From positions 1 to 14,843 of the forward strand of contig USAX01000037.1 of assembly GCA_900552705.1 (NCBI GenBank): DNA of 14,843 bases, given 5' to 3'. This DNA comes from an uncultured Collinsella sp. GTDB taxonomy: Bacteria > Actinomycetota > Coriobacteriia > Coriobacteriales > Coriobacteriaceae. Positions 6,556 through 14,180 of this stretch are shown here, one piece after another. The position numbers and the translations under genes are program-made. Below the pieces are notes generated by a model. It did no database searches. It saw only the letters and a list, made by a program, of their open reading frames with translations, and was not told the origin of the DNA. Numbering within the stretch: position 1 is the stretch's first letter; the number at the start of each line of letters is the position of its first letter.

Positions 6556-7119
6556 TCACGATCCCTCCTTTGAGTCCGTTGCCTGCGGGCTCAGGCGCAC
6601 GGCGCGCAGACGACACGAAGCATCGCCAGCATCCGCGGCAATTGTCACCATATCGACCCAGCCGCGTCCGTCGCGCACGATGGCACCCCACACGTTTCCC
6701 TTGATGTCGAGATAGCCGCTCAGAGCAAGTTGCGCCGTGGGTACCTCGCGATAGGCGCGCAGCATATCCGCCGCCGCTTCGGTCATCGGTCGGTCCTCGG
6801 ACCATGCAAGCCGGACCGCAATCGCGTTGCCCTCAGGCGAATCCGTCGCAATGCCAGACCGCTTGTCGAGCGTCCGCAGAAAGGTTTGCGCCGTGACAGC
6901 GACATCCGAATCGTCCGCATCTCGCATCTCATCTTTTTGAGACGCCACCGCCGAATCTGAGCCCAAATCGGAGGCGGTCCCAGGACGCTGCTGCCGCGCG
7001 GCGTTAAGCCCCCAAAGCACCGCCGCTATCGCCACGGTCAGGCAAGCAAACACCAGCAGCATCCCGATGGGGCGCTCGCCCTCTACAGGCTGTTGATGCC
7101 CTCGCTGATAGCGTTCCAT
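6556..7119 (-). CDS. single-TM protein of unknown function in the pilus operon
   Basis: I do not recognise a family. The 187-aa reading has a basic N-terminus (MERYQRGHQQPVEGERPIG), one membrane helix (about residues 20-40, MLLVFACLTVAIAAVLWGLN), a Ser/Asp-rich linker and a compact domain from about residue 75 (TAQTFLRTLDKRSG to IVRDGRGWVDMVTI) predicted outside. It lies between flp and the small pilin, so an accessory role in pilin folding or assembly is plausible. The start is uncertain: the ATG at 7119 overlaps flp by 37 nt with only a distant AAGG, while the ATG at 7062 (M20) follows the flp stop by 20 nt but lacks a good RBS and any basic n-region. Confidence 0.65.
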   Translation of the reverse strand: MERYQRGHQQPVEGERPIGMLLVFACLTVAIAAVLWGLNAARQQRPGTASDLGSDSAVASQKDEMRDADDSDVAVTAQTFLRTLDKRSGIATDSPEGNAIAVRLAWSEDRPMTEAAADMLRAYREVPTAQLALSGYLDIKGNVWGAIVRDGRGWVDMVTIAADAGDASCRLRAVRLSPQATDSKEGS

Positions 7120-7316
7120 AGATCTTGGACCTTGCCCTTAAATGCGACGATGGCGATAATCGCAATCACCACGAGCACGCCGACCAAGATGGCATACTCG
7201 GTGGTACCCTGTGCGCTCTCCTCCTGCAATAGTTCCTTGGCGCGCTGACGAACATGTGCCGCCCGGCAAAACGCCCAGCCCTGGACCTTGCCAGCAGCGT
7301 CAGTCATCGTGTTCAT
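7083..7316 (-). CDS. flp: Flp-type major pilin
   Basis: A 77-aa Flp/Fap pilin. A long 35-residue leader ends ...QEESA, followed by QGTTEYAILVGVLVVIAIIA with the +5 Glu (E40) and +6 Tyr that define Flp pilins, a hydrophobic helix and a short tail GKVQDLWNAISEGINSL. The -1 residue is Ala35, not the usual Gly. A strong GGAGGA lies 4 nt before the ATG at 7316, the best ribosome site in the operon, fitting a high-copy subunit. It follows tadC by 10 nt. After cleavage by a prepilin peptidase (not in this window) it would polymerise into the pilus fibre. Confidence 0.93.
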   Translation of the reverse strand: MNTMTDAAGKVQGWAFCRAAHVRQRAKELLQEESAQGTTEYAILVGVLVVIAIIAIVAFKGKVQDLWNAISEGINSL

Positions 7317-7326
7317 GTATTCCTCC

Positions 7327-7968
7327 CTACATCATCCCGCCTGCTCCCAGCAGCGGGCCCAATATGGACAGAAGCAACGCCGGCAAGATGAGCGTGCCGG
7401 TGGGAATCAGCAGCTTGACGGGCGCACGCTCGATCTCGCGCTCGACCGCGGCGCGATGAGCCGCACGGATCTCGCGACTTTGAGCGGCCAGCGTCTCGGC
7501 AAGTGGGGCACCCAGGGCGAGCGCCTGCCCCACCGTGATGGCAAAGGTCTCGAGCGCTCGCACGTCCAGGTCGCGCGCGGCGGCCAACAACTCGTCCTCA
7601 CGCGTGCCCACGCCCACCTGCCACGCCATGCAGGCGCGCTCAAGGCGAAGAGCGAGCACTGACCGGCGGTTGGCGCAGAAAATCTCAAGCGCCGCATCAA
7701 ACGAAAGACCGGCCGAAAGACCCAAGCGCACAACATCGATCATCTCGGACACTTCGCCGAGCGACACTCGCGCCGGGCCGCCCGCTCCAACCGCGCCCTT
7801 CACTCGCGCGGTCAGAGCATCGACCACCGAGCGACCCGCGGCAGCGACCAGCACCGCCTCGCGCTTGCAGGCCCCTGCGATCTTGCGTGCATCCGCCCGA
7901 TCAAAACCCGTCGCGACAAATACACTCAGGGCGCACAGGCAAGCCGCAGCTGCAACCGGGGCGCTCAT
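7327..7968 (-). CDS. tadC: TadC-like pilus assembly platform protein
   Basis: A 213-aa type II secretion F domain protein: an N-terminal helix, then the domain around SEMIDVVRLGLSAGLSFDAA and AITVGQALALGAPLAETLA, and C-terminal membrane helices (KLLIPTGTLILPALLLSILGPLL). TadC pairs with TadB to form the inner-membrane platform moved by TadA. It is short for the family, which is often near 300 aa. The ATG at 7968 overlaps the tadB stop as ATGA, with GGTGGAG upstream; an in-frame reading further upstream lies inside tadB and is rejected. Confidence 0.88.
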   Translation of the reverse strand: MSAPVAAAACLCALSVFVATGFDRADARKIAGACKREAVLVAAAGRSVVDALTARVKGAVGAGGPARVSLGEVSEMIDVVRLGLSAGLSFDAALEIFCANRRSVLALRLERACMAWQVGVGTREDELLAAARDLDVRALETFAITVGQALALGAPLAETLAAQSREIRAAHRAAVEREIERAPVKLLIPTGTLILPALLLSILGPLLGAGGMM

Positions 7969-8891
7969 AGCTCCACCCGCATAATGCGCCGGATAACCAC
8001 CAGGGCAACGGCGTTGAGGGCAAGACCCAGCACCACAGCGCCCGCGCCGGCAGGCGTCGCAAGACCGCGACGAAAATCTGCCGAAAGCAGCGCCAACACC
8101 GCGCACATGCCCGCCGGCATCGCCGCGACCATATGCGCAGACATGCGAGCCTGCGACGTCTTAACATCCAGGCGGCGCTTGAGCTCAATGCGCTCCCCCA
8201 CCATGCTCGACGCCTCGGACAGTAAGTCGGCAAGCGGAGCGCCGGTGCGCTGAGACACCTTAAGCGCCAAGGTCACAAGCGAAAGACCGGGGGCGTCGAT
8301 ACGCACGAGCAAGTCATCGAGCGCGTCGGTCGCCGAGATGCCGCAATCGATCGCCGCCGCCACCCGCAAAAACTCGGTATGCACTGGCTCTTGCGCATGA
8401 GCGCCCACAAAGCGCATGCCCTGGGCCAGCGAATGTCCCGAGGCAAGCGACATGGAAAGTGCGGTAAACGCCTCGGGCATTGCCTCTTCTGCATCGTGTT
8501 GCTCGCGCCGGCTCTCAAAGCCATCCCGAGCGGCACCAACGGCAAACGGAGCAACAAGTCCCAAGGCAAATCCGAGGGGCGATAACGACACCATCGTTAG
8601 TAATACGCAGCAGACACCGCTCGATAGCAGCAGAAACGCCAAACGTCCCGAAGCATCTTCGATCACGAGGCCAAGGCGATGCGCCGGAGCCAGCGATGCC
8701 CACGAACGGGCGATCTTTTTCAGCAGATCGTTTTCCACCAGCTCACGCGGCAGCTTCTCTGCCACCGTCTCGAGCGCCTGACGTGCCAGCTCCGCCGGCG
8801 GTACCTGCGGCACACGAGGTTCCGCCCCGCACGCCGTCGCGACAGAAAGCCCTGCCAAGCCCCCTACGACGAGGGGCACAGTGATCTCCAT
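7965..8891 (-). CDS. tadB: TadB-like pilus assembly platform protein
   Basis: A 308-aa protein with an N-terminal helix (MEITVPLVVGGLAGLSVATA), a pair of helices near 83-120, the T2SSF domain (EEAMPEAFTALSMSLASGHS and RIDAPGLSLVTLALKVSQRT), and two C-terminal helices. It is the partner of TadC and binds the TadA motor at the membrane. The ATG at 8891 lies 28 nt inside the end of tadA and is served by GAGGTGG a few bases upstream. It ends in the ATGA overlap with tadC. Confidence 0.92.
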   Translation of the reverse strand: MEITVPLVVGGLAGLSVATACGAEPRVPQVPPAELARQALETVAEKLPRELVENDLLKKIARSWASLAPAHRLGLVIEDASGRLAFLLLSSGVCCVLLTMVSLSPLGFALGLVAPFAVGAARDGFESRREQHDAEEAMPEAFTALSMSLASGHSLAQGMRFVGAHAQEPVHTEFLRVAAAIDCGISATDALDDLLVRIDAPGLSLVTLALKVSQRTGAPLADLLSEASSMVGERIELKRRLDVKTSQARMSAHMVAAMPAGMCAVLALLSADFRRGLATPAGAGAVVLGLALNAVALVVIRRIMRVEL

Positions 8892-10192
8892 TCGTCCACC
8901 TCCTCTTGTGTGAGCGTCCCCGACCGCAGGCCTTCTGCGATAAACGGCGGCTCGCGGTCAAGCGTCCAGGTGCGCTCGGCGGCATCGAACGTCACATAGC
9001 GCTCGAGCTCTACGCCGCCCGATGCGGCGCGTCGCACCCCCGAATACGAGGAGACGAAGCGCCTGCCATCGGCGTGGCGCTCGGACATCACGATACCGTC
9101 GAGTGCCATGGCAATCTGCTCCTCGATGAGCTCGCTCGGCAGATCGATGCCATAACGTGCAAGCAACGTCAGACGCACCACGGTCTCCTGTTCTGAACCC
9201 GCATGAAGCGTGGTGAGCGACCCGTCGTGGCCCGTGTTCATGGCCTGCAACATGTCGCAGCACTCGGCACCGCGCACCTCGCCCACCACGATGCGGTCGG
9301 GGCGCATGCGCAGGGCATTAGTCACCAGGTCGCGGATCGTCACCGCGCCCTCGCCCTCAATTGAAGCCTCGCGCGCCTCTAGGCGCACCACGTGCGGATG
9401 ATGCGCAAACTTGAGCTCGGCAGAGTCCTCGATCGTCACGATGCGCTCGCCGGTGGAAATCTCACATGACAACGCGTTGAGCAGGGTGGTCTTACCAGAT
9501 CCCGTGCCTCCCGCAACCGCCAGGTCCTGTCGCAGCGACACCGCACACGACAGCAGCTGCGCATACCAAAGCGGCAGCGATCCCAACCCCACGAGCTCGT
9601 CCAGCGAGCAGATACGGTCCGAGAACTTTCGGATGGTGAGAATCGGTCCGTCAATCGCCACAGGCGGAATCACCGCGTTGACGCGATAGCCCGTTTTGAG
9701 GCGGGCGTTGACGATGGGGCTGCGCTCGTCGATACGGCGGCCAAGTGGCGAGATAATGCGGTCGATAAGCACACGGATCTGCTCATCATCCTCAAACGCA
9801 TGCTCGATGGGGTACAAGACGCCGCCGCGTTCAAAGAAAGCCGAGCGGCAGCCGTTGATCATGATCTCGGTAACGGTGTCGTCCTCGATGAGCGGCTGCA
9901 ACGGCCCCAAGCCCACCACGTCATCCAAAATCTCGTCGATGATGGTCTCGCGCTCGGACGTCGCGAGATCGGTCGGCTCCTCAACATTGAGCGCCGCCTC
10001 CACCGCAGGACGCAATTCCGAGCGGGCAAGTGCCGGGTCGATATAGGCGCTGATACGCGCCACTTCGTCGTAACCCATGCGGTCCATCACGGCGCGCTTG
10101 GTGCGTCGTTTCACGGCGCGGCGACGCCCCGCATCTACAGGCGCTGCCGCCGCCGCAGCGCCGGCAGCCTTAATCCTCGTTTGCAGGCTCAT
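8864..10192 (-). CDS. tadA: TadA/CpaF secretion ATPase of the Flp pilus
   Basis: A 442-aa VirB11/PilT-type ATPase that powers Flp pilus assembly as a cytoplasmic hexamer. Visible motifs: the N-terminal domain with GLGPLQPLIEDDTVTEIMIN, RIDERSPIVNARL, the Walker A GGTGSGKT with K234, the Asp-box/Walker B region RPDRIVVGEVRGAE, and the His box SLTTLHAGS. All catalytic motifs look intact. The first 35 residues are Ala- and Arg-rich. The ATG at 10192 overlaps the tadZ stop as ATGA with GAGGG upstream; a further upstream reading is the tail of tadZ in another frame. Confidence 0.96.
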   Translation of the reverse strand: MSLQTRIKAAGAAAAAAPVDAGRRRAVKRRTKRAVMDRMGYDEVARISAYIDPALARSELRPAVEAALNVEEPTDLATSERETIIDEILDDVVGLGPLQPLIEDDTVTEIMINGCRSAFFERGGVLYPIEHAFEDDEQIRVLIDRIISPLGRRIDERSPIVNARLKTGYRVNAVIPPVAIDGPILTIRKFSDRICSLDELVGLGSLPLWYAQLLSCAVSLRQDLAVAGGTGSGKTTLLNALSCEISTGERIVTIEDSAELKFAHHPHVVRLEAREASIEGEGAVTIRDLVTNALRMRPDRIVVGEVRGAECCDMLQAMNTGHDGSLTTLHAGSEQETVVRLTLLARYGIDLPSELIEEQIAMALDGIVMSERHADGRRFVSSYSGVRRAASGGVELERYVTFDAAERTWTLDREPPFIAEGLRSGTLTQEEVDEWRSLCPSS

Positions 10193-11838
10193 CGCTGATC
10201 GCCCTCGCGCGACCAGGGAAGGCGGATACGCGGGCGTTCGGTGCGCGTTGCGCGGTCGGCGACCATATCGCTCCAAGGGCCGACGGCGCACCCCAGTTCC
10301 ACGAGCATCTCGCGCGTGGCCTCGCGCACGCTAGTCGCAAAAGCGCTGGTCTGCCCCACTGCCTCGTCAGCGCGCCCAAACGCCATGAGCGCGGCGAGGT
10401 CCTGCCCGCCATCGGCGATACGAATCTTGGAGCTCAACGCACAGGCAATCTCAAAGCGCATGGCGACGTCCTCGTCTGCCCCGCGCGCACCGAACCGGTT
10501 GAACACGGCGCTCATGCGCGTGCGCGGCACACCTACTCGACTTGCCAGTTCAATGACGCGCGACGCCGATGTCGCGGACGACACCGCCGCATCGCCAACG
10601 ACCAGGCAACGGTCGCTCGCCGCCACCGCAGCCGCCACGGCGTCGCCCCAAAAGACCGAGGTATCGATAAAGACCACGTCGGATTCGCGACGCAGGACAT
10701 CAAGCAGTAGCTCCACCGGACGTGCCATGAGCTCGGCTTGCTCGGGCGCCGCGACGGGACCCCAGAGCGTAACGCCCGGCGCCACGCGCATCGATGTGGC
10801 TACGATATCCGGCTCGGTGAGCGTGCCCGCCGCCGACGGCTCGATAAGTGCCGCCATATCGCGCGGAGCATCGACGCCTAACAAGTCGTAAAGGTTTCCA
10901 AACATCAGGTCCAGGTCGAGCACGGCGGCACGCAAGCCCAACAGCGACGACGTGTGTGCCATGGTGGCAACGATCGTCGACTTGCCGCAACCGCCCGAAC
11001 CCGAAATGGCGCAGATGACCGGAGCTCGATGCGGCGAAGCGACAGCGTCTGCCGGCGGCATCGGAGGCGGCGGGGCGGGCGTCGGTGACAGCGTCCCCGT
11101 CTCCCCCGCCGCAACCGCACGCTGCGTCCAAGCCGGCATGGCAGCTTGTTCGGTCTGCGAGGCAGGCTCGTTCTGCGCAATCTGCTCATGCTGCATCAGC
11201 GACAACTCGCCGCACCCGGCAAAGCCCTCAACTTCATCGAGTTCATCCGCCAGATTCACGCCGTGCACGTATCCCATATCTACAGCCGGGGAATCGCCAG
11301 CATGCTGCGCCGGCCCTCCAGCGTCATCGTATACAAGGGGGTTCCGGGGGCGCCGACCATGCTCGGCTTCCGCTTTTCCATAATCATCAACACGCGGGCC
11401 TCTTGTAGCGCGAGGCGCCCCGGGTTCCCTATCAACAAAAGCATCGGGCTCAATCGTCATGCGCCGATCGGAATCAACCGCTCCCTCGCCCGCGCGCCCG
11501 TTGCCGCATATACTGTGTGCAGCGATGACCTCGGTCGCCCCCGCGCGAAACAGCCCCTCGATATCCGACGGATCGAGCGCTTCTATCAACACGACCACGC
11601 GACTCACGCGGCCTTCGGCCGTCAGGCGCGCAACAGTCTTGCGCACATCTTCGGTATCAAACAGAGACGCCGCGATGATGGCAGCCCCGCGGCGCGACGG
11701 AAACGCCCGCGCCATGGAAACCAGCCCGTCCAGGTCACCCACGCGAAGCACCTGTGCACCCGCATCACGGCCCTCGACTTCCCGCTGCAACAGCCCGTAA
11801 TCGCCGCACGCGCAGCACGCAAGCCAGATCGCCTTCAT
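10189..11838 (-). CDS. tadZ: TadZ/CpaE-like pilus localisation ATPase
   Basis: A 549-aa protein with a receiver-like N-terminal domain (about residues 1-130, VVVLIEALDPSDIEGLFRAGATEVI), a long low-complexity linker (about 130-265, ending TPAPPPPMPPADA) and a MinD/ParA-fold domain. Its P-loop reads SGSGGCGKST with K286; the second, signature Lys of MinD-type P-loops is Ser281 here. The ATPase continues with AVLDLDLMFGNL, VVFIDTS and RMSAVFNRFGARG. TadZ places the Tad machine in the cell. A 'CACGDYG' segment lies near the N-terminus. Start: ATG 11838 (or GTG 11841), both served by GGAGGCG and overlapping the cpaB stop. Confidence 0.9.
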   Translation of the reverse strand: MKAIWLACCACGDYGLLQREVEGRDAGAQVLRVGDLDGLVSMARAFPSRRGAAIIAASLFDTEDVRKTVARLTAEGRVSRVVVLIEALDPSDIEGLFRAGATEVIAAHSICGNGRAGEGAVDSDRRMTIEPDAFVDREPGAPRATRGPRVDDYGKAEAEHGRRPRNPLVYDDAGGPAQHAGDSPAVDMGYVHGVNLADELDEVEGFAGCGELSLMQHEQIAQNEPASQTEQAAMPAWTQRAVAAGETGTLSPTPAPPPPMPPADAVASPHRAPVICAISGSGGCGKSTIVATMAHTSSLLGLRAAVLDLDLMFGNLYDLLGVDAPRDMAALIEPSAAGTLTEPDIVATSMRVAPGVTLWGPVAAPEQAELMARPVELLLDVLRRESDVVFIDTSVFWGDAVAAAVAASDRCLVVGDAAVSSATSASRVIELASRVGVPRTRMSAVFNRFGARGADEDVAMRFEIACALSSKIRIADGGQDLAALMAFGRADEAVGQTSAFATSVREATREMLVELGCAVGPWSDMVADRATRTERPRIRLPWSREGDQR

Positions 11839-12497
11839 CACTCGTCGCCTCCGCTCTTTTTGCCGCGCGCCGTGGCGGGAATCGTCAAGCTGACCGTTCC
11901 CTTGCCCGAGGCTCCCAGCAGTTCCTTGACGTCTTCGGGGTCAGCCGCCAGCGTCACCCATTCGATCTTGCCCTCGCGCGTGGCACCGGAATCCTCACTG
12001 GTATCGATCACGTACGCGCCGCACAGCCGATCGGTCACGCCGTCTTTTTGCACATACACATCCACGTAGCTGCCCACGCCCGTAGCACCGCCGACCGAGT
12101 GCTCGGCATCGACCGCCACCGAAACGGCGACCTTGCCCTTAGGCACCTCGAGCTTGCGGCTCTCGACCTTGGTGTAGACATTGCAGATCACGGCGTTTTT
12201 GGGAATACGCGAAGTCGTCACGTCGCCGCGCACCTGGCGCAGCTCGGTCGCCGCGTCACGCGGCAGCAGACTCGTCAGCCACTCCTGGGTTATGACATTG
12301 GTCTCATCGAGGGTCTCGCCCACATCGACATCGCGCGCCGCGACGCATACCTCGACGCGATCGCCACCGTACTTGGCCAAGGTCTCAGCCTGGACCTGTT
12401 CGGCTTGTGAGCGGATCGATGAGCCGTAAACCATGCAGAGCAGAGCAGCGAGCACGCCCGCGACCAGACTGATGGCGATGCGCTTGCTCTTGTTCAC
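11838..12497 (-). CDS. cpaB: CpaB/RcpC-like pilus assembly protein with SAF domain
   Basis: A 219-aa protein with an N-terminal membrane helix (RIAISLVAGVLAALLCMVYG), a SAF domain (VEVCVAARDVDVGETLDETN, then the EWL and LLPRDAA turn) and a beta-rich C-terminal half (VAVSVAVDAEHSVGGATG, YVDVYVQKDG). In diderms CpaB/RcpC works with the secretin; in a Gram-positive without one it may guide the pilus through the wall. The GTG at 12497 is chosen because AGGAG lies 5-6 nt upstream. An ATG five codons earlier (12512) has no ribosome site. It is the first gene of the operon. Confidence 0.88.
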   Translation of the reverse strand: MNKSKRIAISLVAGVLAALLCMVYGSSIRSQAEQVQAETLAKYGGDRVEVCVAARDVDVGETLDETNVITQEWLTSLLPRDAATELRQVRGDVTTSRIPKNAVICNVYTKVESRKLEVPKGKVAVSVAVDAEHSVGGATGVGSYVDVYVQKDGVTDRLCGAYVIDTSEDSGATREGKIEWVTLAADPEDVKELLGASGKGTVSLTIPATARGKKSGGDE

Positions 12498-12552
12498 GGC
12501 CGCTCCTCTCATGGCAGTGCCGGGCGAATGCCCGTACCACCATTGTCTGGGC

Positions 12553-12667
12553 GGTCAGAGTGCAAAGCGGCGCAATCGCAATCTTGGTTTTCGATGTCAA
12601 ACCAATCGCTGACCAAAAGCTGACCAGCCCGTCAAGCTCGTGGCAAGGTTTTGGTCAGCACGTCAGC
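12553..12667. promoter_or_regulatory. repeated GGTCAG half-sites and -35-like element upstream of the pilus operon
   Basis: GCTGACC occurs at 12608-12614 and again 11 bp later at 12619-12625. The inverse GGTCAGC occurs at 12653-12659, GTCAGC at 12662-12667, and GGTCAG at 12553-12558. The outer pair extends to an 11-bp perfect inverted repeat (GCTGACCAAAA 12608-12618, TTTTGGTCAGC 12649-12659). On the minus strand a perfect TTGACA (12600-12595) lies directly downstream of this cluster, but the -10 position (GATTGC) is poor. That arrangement fits an activator-dependent promoter for cpaB and the genes after it. Confidence 0.6.
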
Positions 12668-12697
12668 AAACTGCATGTTTCGAGGCTTTTCCGCAGC

Positions 12698-12731
12698 AAA
12701 AAGCCGTCTCCCGAACAGTTGGGAAACGGCT
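12698..12731 (-). terminator. rho-independent terminator after rsgA
   Basis: On the minus strand AGCCGT plus TCCC pairs with GGGA plus ACGGCT, with one mismatch and an 8-nt loop, followed by TTTTTG. It begins 18 bp after the rsgA stop and separates rsgA from the pilus operon. Confidence 0.85.
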
Positions 12732-12748
12732 GTCATAGGAAAAATCAA

Positions 12749-13933
12749 TTACAGATGGACATCGGGATCGAGCATTTGAGCACTCACGCGCATGGATAAC
12801 GCCAGGTTTTGGAACGTTTCCAGACGCAGGCTATCGATCTGCCCGGCGTCCTCGGCCTCGCGAACGGCGCAACCCGGCTCATGGGTATGCGTGCAATCGC
12901 CAAACCGGCACGCGCGCGATGCCTCGACAATCTCGGGGAAGGCGCGCGCCAGACCCCGCTCATGTCCCACGAGCGGCAAACTGCGCAGACCCGGGGCATC
13001 GGCGATCACGCCGGCGTCGCCCGGCAGCGCCACCATCACGCGCGCGACGGTAGTGTGACGGCCCTGGTCGTCGCGTTCGCGCACACCGCCGGTCGCCAAC
13101 GTATCGTGGCCCAGCAGCGCATTGAGCAGCGTCGACTTGCCGGCACCCGACTCGCCCAGAATCATGGCGCAGCTCCCGGCAGGCACGCAGGAACGGACCT
13201 CGTCCAGGCCGCGGCCCTCGGCAGAGGACGTCACGATCACACGCACGTCCGGACCCACCAGGCGGCGCGCGCGGTCCAGATCGCGCTCGAGCTCCTCGGC
13301 ATCGCAGCGATCAGCTTTGGTGAGTACCACCACCGGTTCGGCATCGCAGTCGAGCGCCAACACCAGCGAGCGCGCCACGCGGTCGAGCAGCACCTCGCCG
13401 GCACCGAGCGCCTGCACGATTAGCACGCTATCCACGTTGGAGCAGAGCACCTGGCACTCTCCGCGGGCACGGCCGCGCCAACGCTCAAAGCTCGTACGGC
13501 GCGGCAGCACGCACTCAATCACGCCCATATCGTGCCCGGGAGCGCGGCGCACCGCCACACGATCGCCCACGGCAGGCAGCAGGACCTCGTCCCCACCGCG
13601 CGACTTGGCAAATCCCACGGCATGCTCGGCGCGGAAGGTATCGTCGGCAGTCGCCACCAGCGGAAACCCGCGGTCGAGGCGCACCACAGCACCCAGCTGC
13701 ATCTGCTCGGGCTCCTCGACATGCGCGCAGAAATCATCAAAGGCAGCCTGCTGGGCTTCATCGACCGGCAGGTCATCAAACGCCGGAACGTCCCGCAGCG
13801 CGTCAAGCCCCGGTACACTCGCCAGCAACTCCTCAGCAGATGCGGGAGCCTCGGTCGCGAGCTTCCGACGACGATCACGCTTAGCCCGCGCCCCCGTCGT
13901 CTTTTTCTTCGCCTTAGCCTTAGCCTTAGCCAC
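12749..13933 (-). CDS. rsgA: ribosome small subunit-dependent GTPase RsgA
   Basis: A 394-aa circularly permuted GTPase that acts in late 30S maturation. After a Lys-rich N-terminus come an OB-fold (GAVVRLDRGFPLVA, AVGDRVAV), G4 (VVLTKAD), G1 (GESGAGKST, K266), G2 (RHTTVARV), G3 (DAPGLRSL) and a C-terminal zinc site (CRFGDCTHTHEPGC). The N-terminal extension of about 75 residues before the OB-fold is longer than in many homologues. The GTG at 13933 is chosen because GGGAGG sits just upstream. The ATG-initiated reading from 14047 would translate the terminator hairpin at 13987-14015 and is rejected. Confidence 0.95.
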   Translation of the reverse strand: MAKAKAKAKKKTTGARAKRDRRRKLATEAPASAEELLASVPGLDALRDVPAFDDLPVDEAQQAAFDDFCAHVEEPEQMQLGAVVRLDRGFPLVATADDTFRAEHAVGFAKSRGGDEVLLPAVGDRVAVRRAPGHDMGVIECVLPRRTSFERWRGRARGECQVLCSNVDSVLIVQALGAGEVLLDRVARSLVLALDCDAEPVVVLTKADRCDAEELERDLDRARRLVGPDVRVIVTSSAEGRGLDEVRSCVPAGSCAMILGESGAGKSTLLNALLGHDTLATGGVRERDDQGRHTTVARVMVALPGDAGVIADAPGLRSLPLVGHERGLARAFPEIVEASRACRFGDCTHTHEPGCAVREAEDAGQIDSLRLETFQNLALSMRVSAQMLDPDVHL

Positions 13934-13980
13934 AAACGCCTCCCAGCACCATAAATCACAACTGAGCAGGTATTTTAAAT

Positions 13981-14015
13981 CAAAAAGAGCTGGCCGGGCA
14001 AAGCCCGACCAGCTC
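13981..14015 (-). terminator. rho-independent terminator upstream of rsgA
   Basis: GAGCTGG-x-CGGGC (13987-13999) pairs with GCCCG-x-CCAGCTC (14003-14015), a 12-bp stem with one mismatch and a 3-nt loop. TTTTTG follows on the minus strand. It ends the ATPase transcript, 165 bp after its stop codon. Confidence 0.9.
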
Positions 14016-14074
14016 ACAAACTTTCCCTCAGCCCTTTTCATCCGCACGGGAGAAAAGCCAGCAAGGATACCGCA

Positions 14075-14169
14075 GGGCCCGCCCGCCGGGAGGGGTTTCC
14101 TAAGGGCACATCCCGCAGCCGCAAAGCGGCGAGGACGTGCCCGTGGAAACCCCGCAGGCGGTCGGGCCC
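14075..14169. repeat. 95-nt imperfect palindrome between the ATPase and its terminator
   Basis: The arms pair in order: GGGCCCG (14075-14081) with CGGGCCC (14163-14169), CCGCC (14083-14087) with GGCGG (14157-14161), GGGGTTTCC (14092-14100) with GGAAACCCC (14145-14153), GGGCAC (14104-14109) with GTGCCC (14137-14142), and GCCGC (14118-14122) with GCGGC (14126-14130) around an AAA loop. It starts 12 bp after the ATPase stop and has no T-tract. It may be a REP-like element, an mRNA-stabilising 3' structure or a small RNA; the sequence alone does not say which. Confidence 0.7.
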
Positions 14170-14180
14170 GGACAGGAACG

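Noticed and set aside
13934..14047. 38-residue N-terminal extension of RsgA from an upstream ATG
   Set aside because: It would translate through the terminator hairpin at 13987-14015; the GTG at 13933 has a good ribosome site and starts the expected protein.
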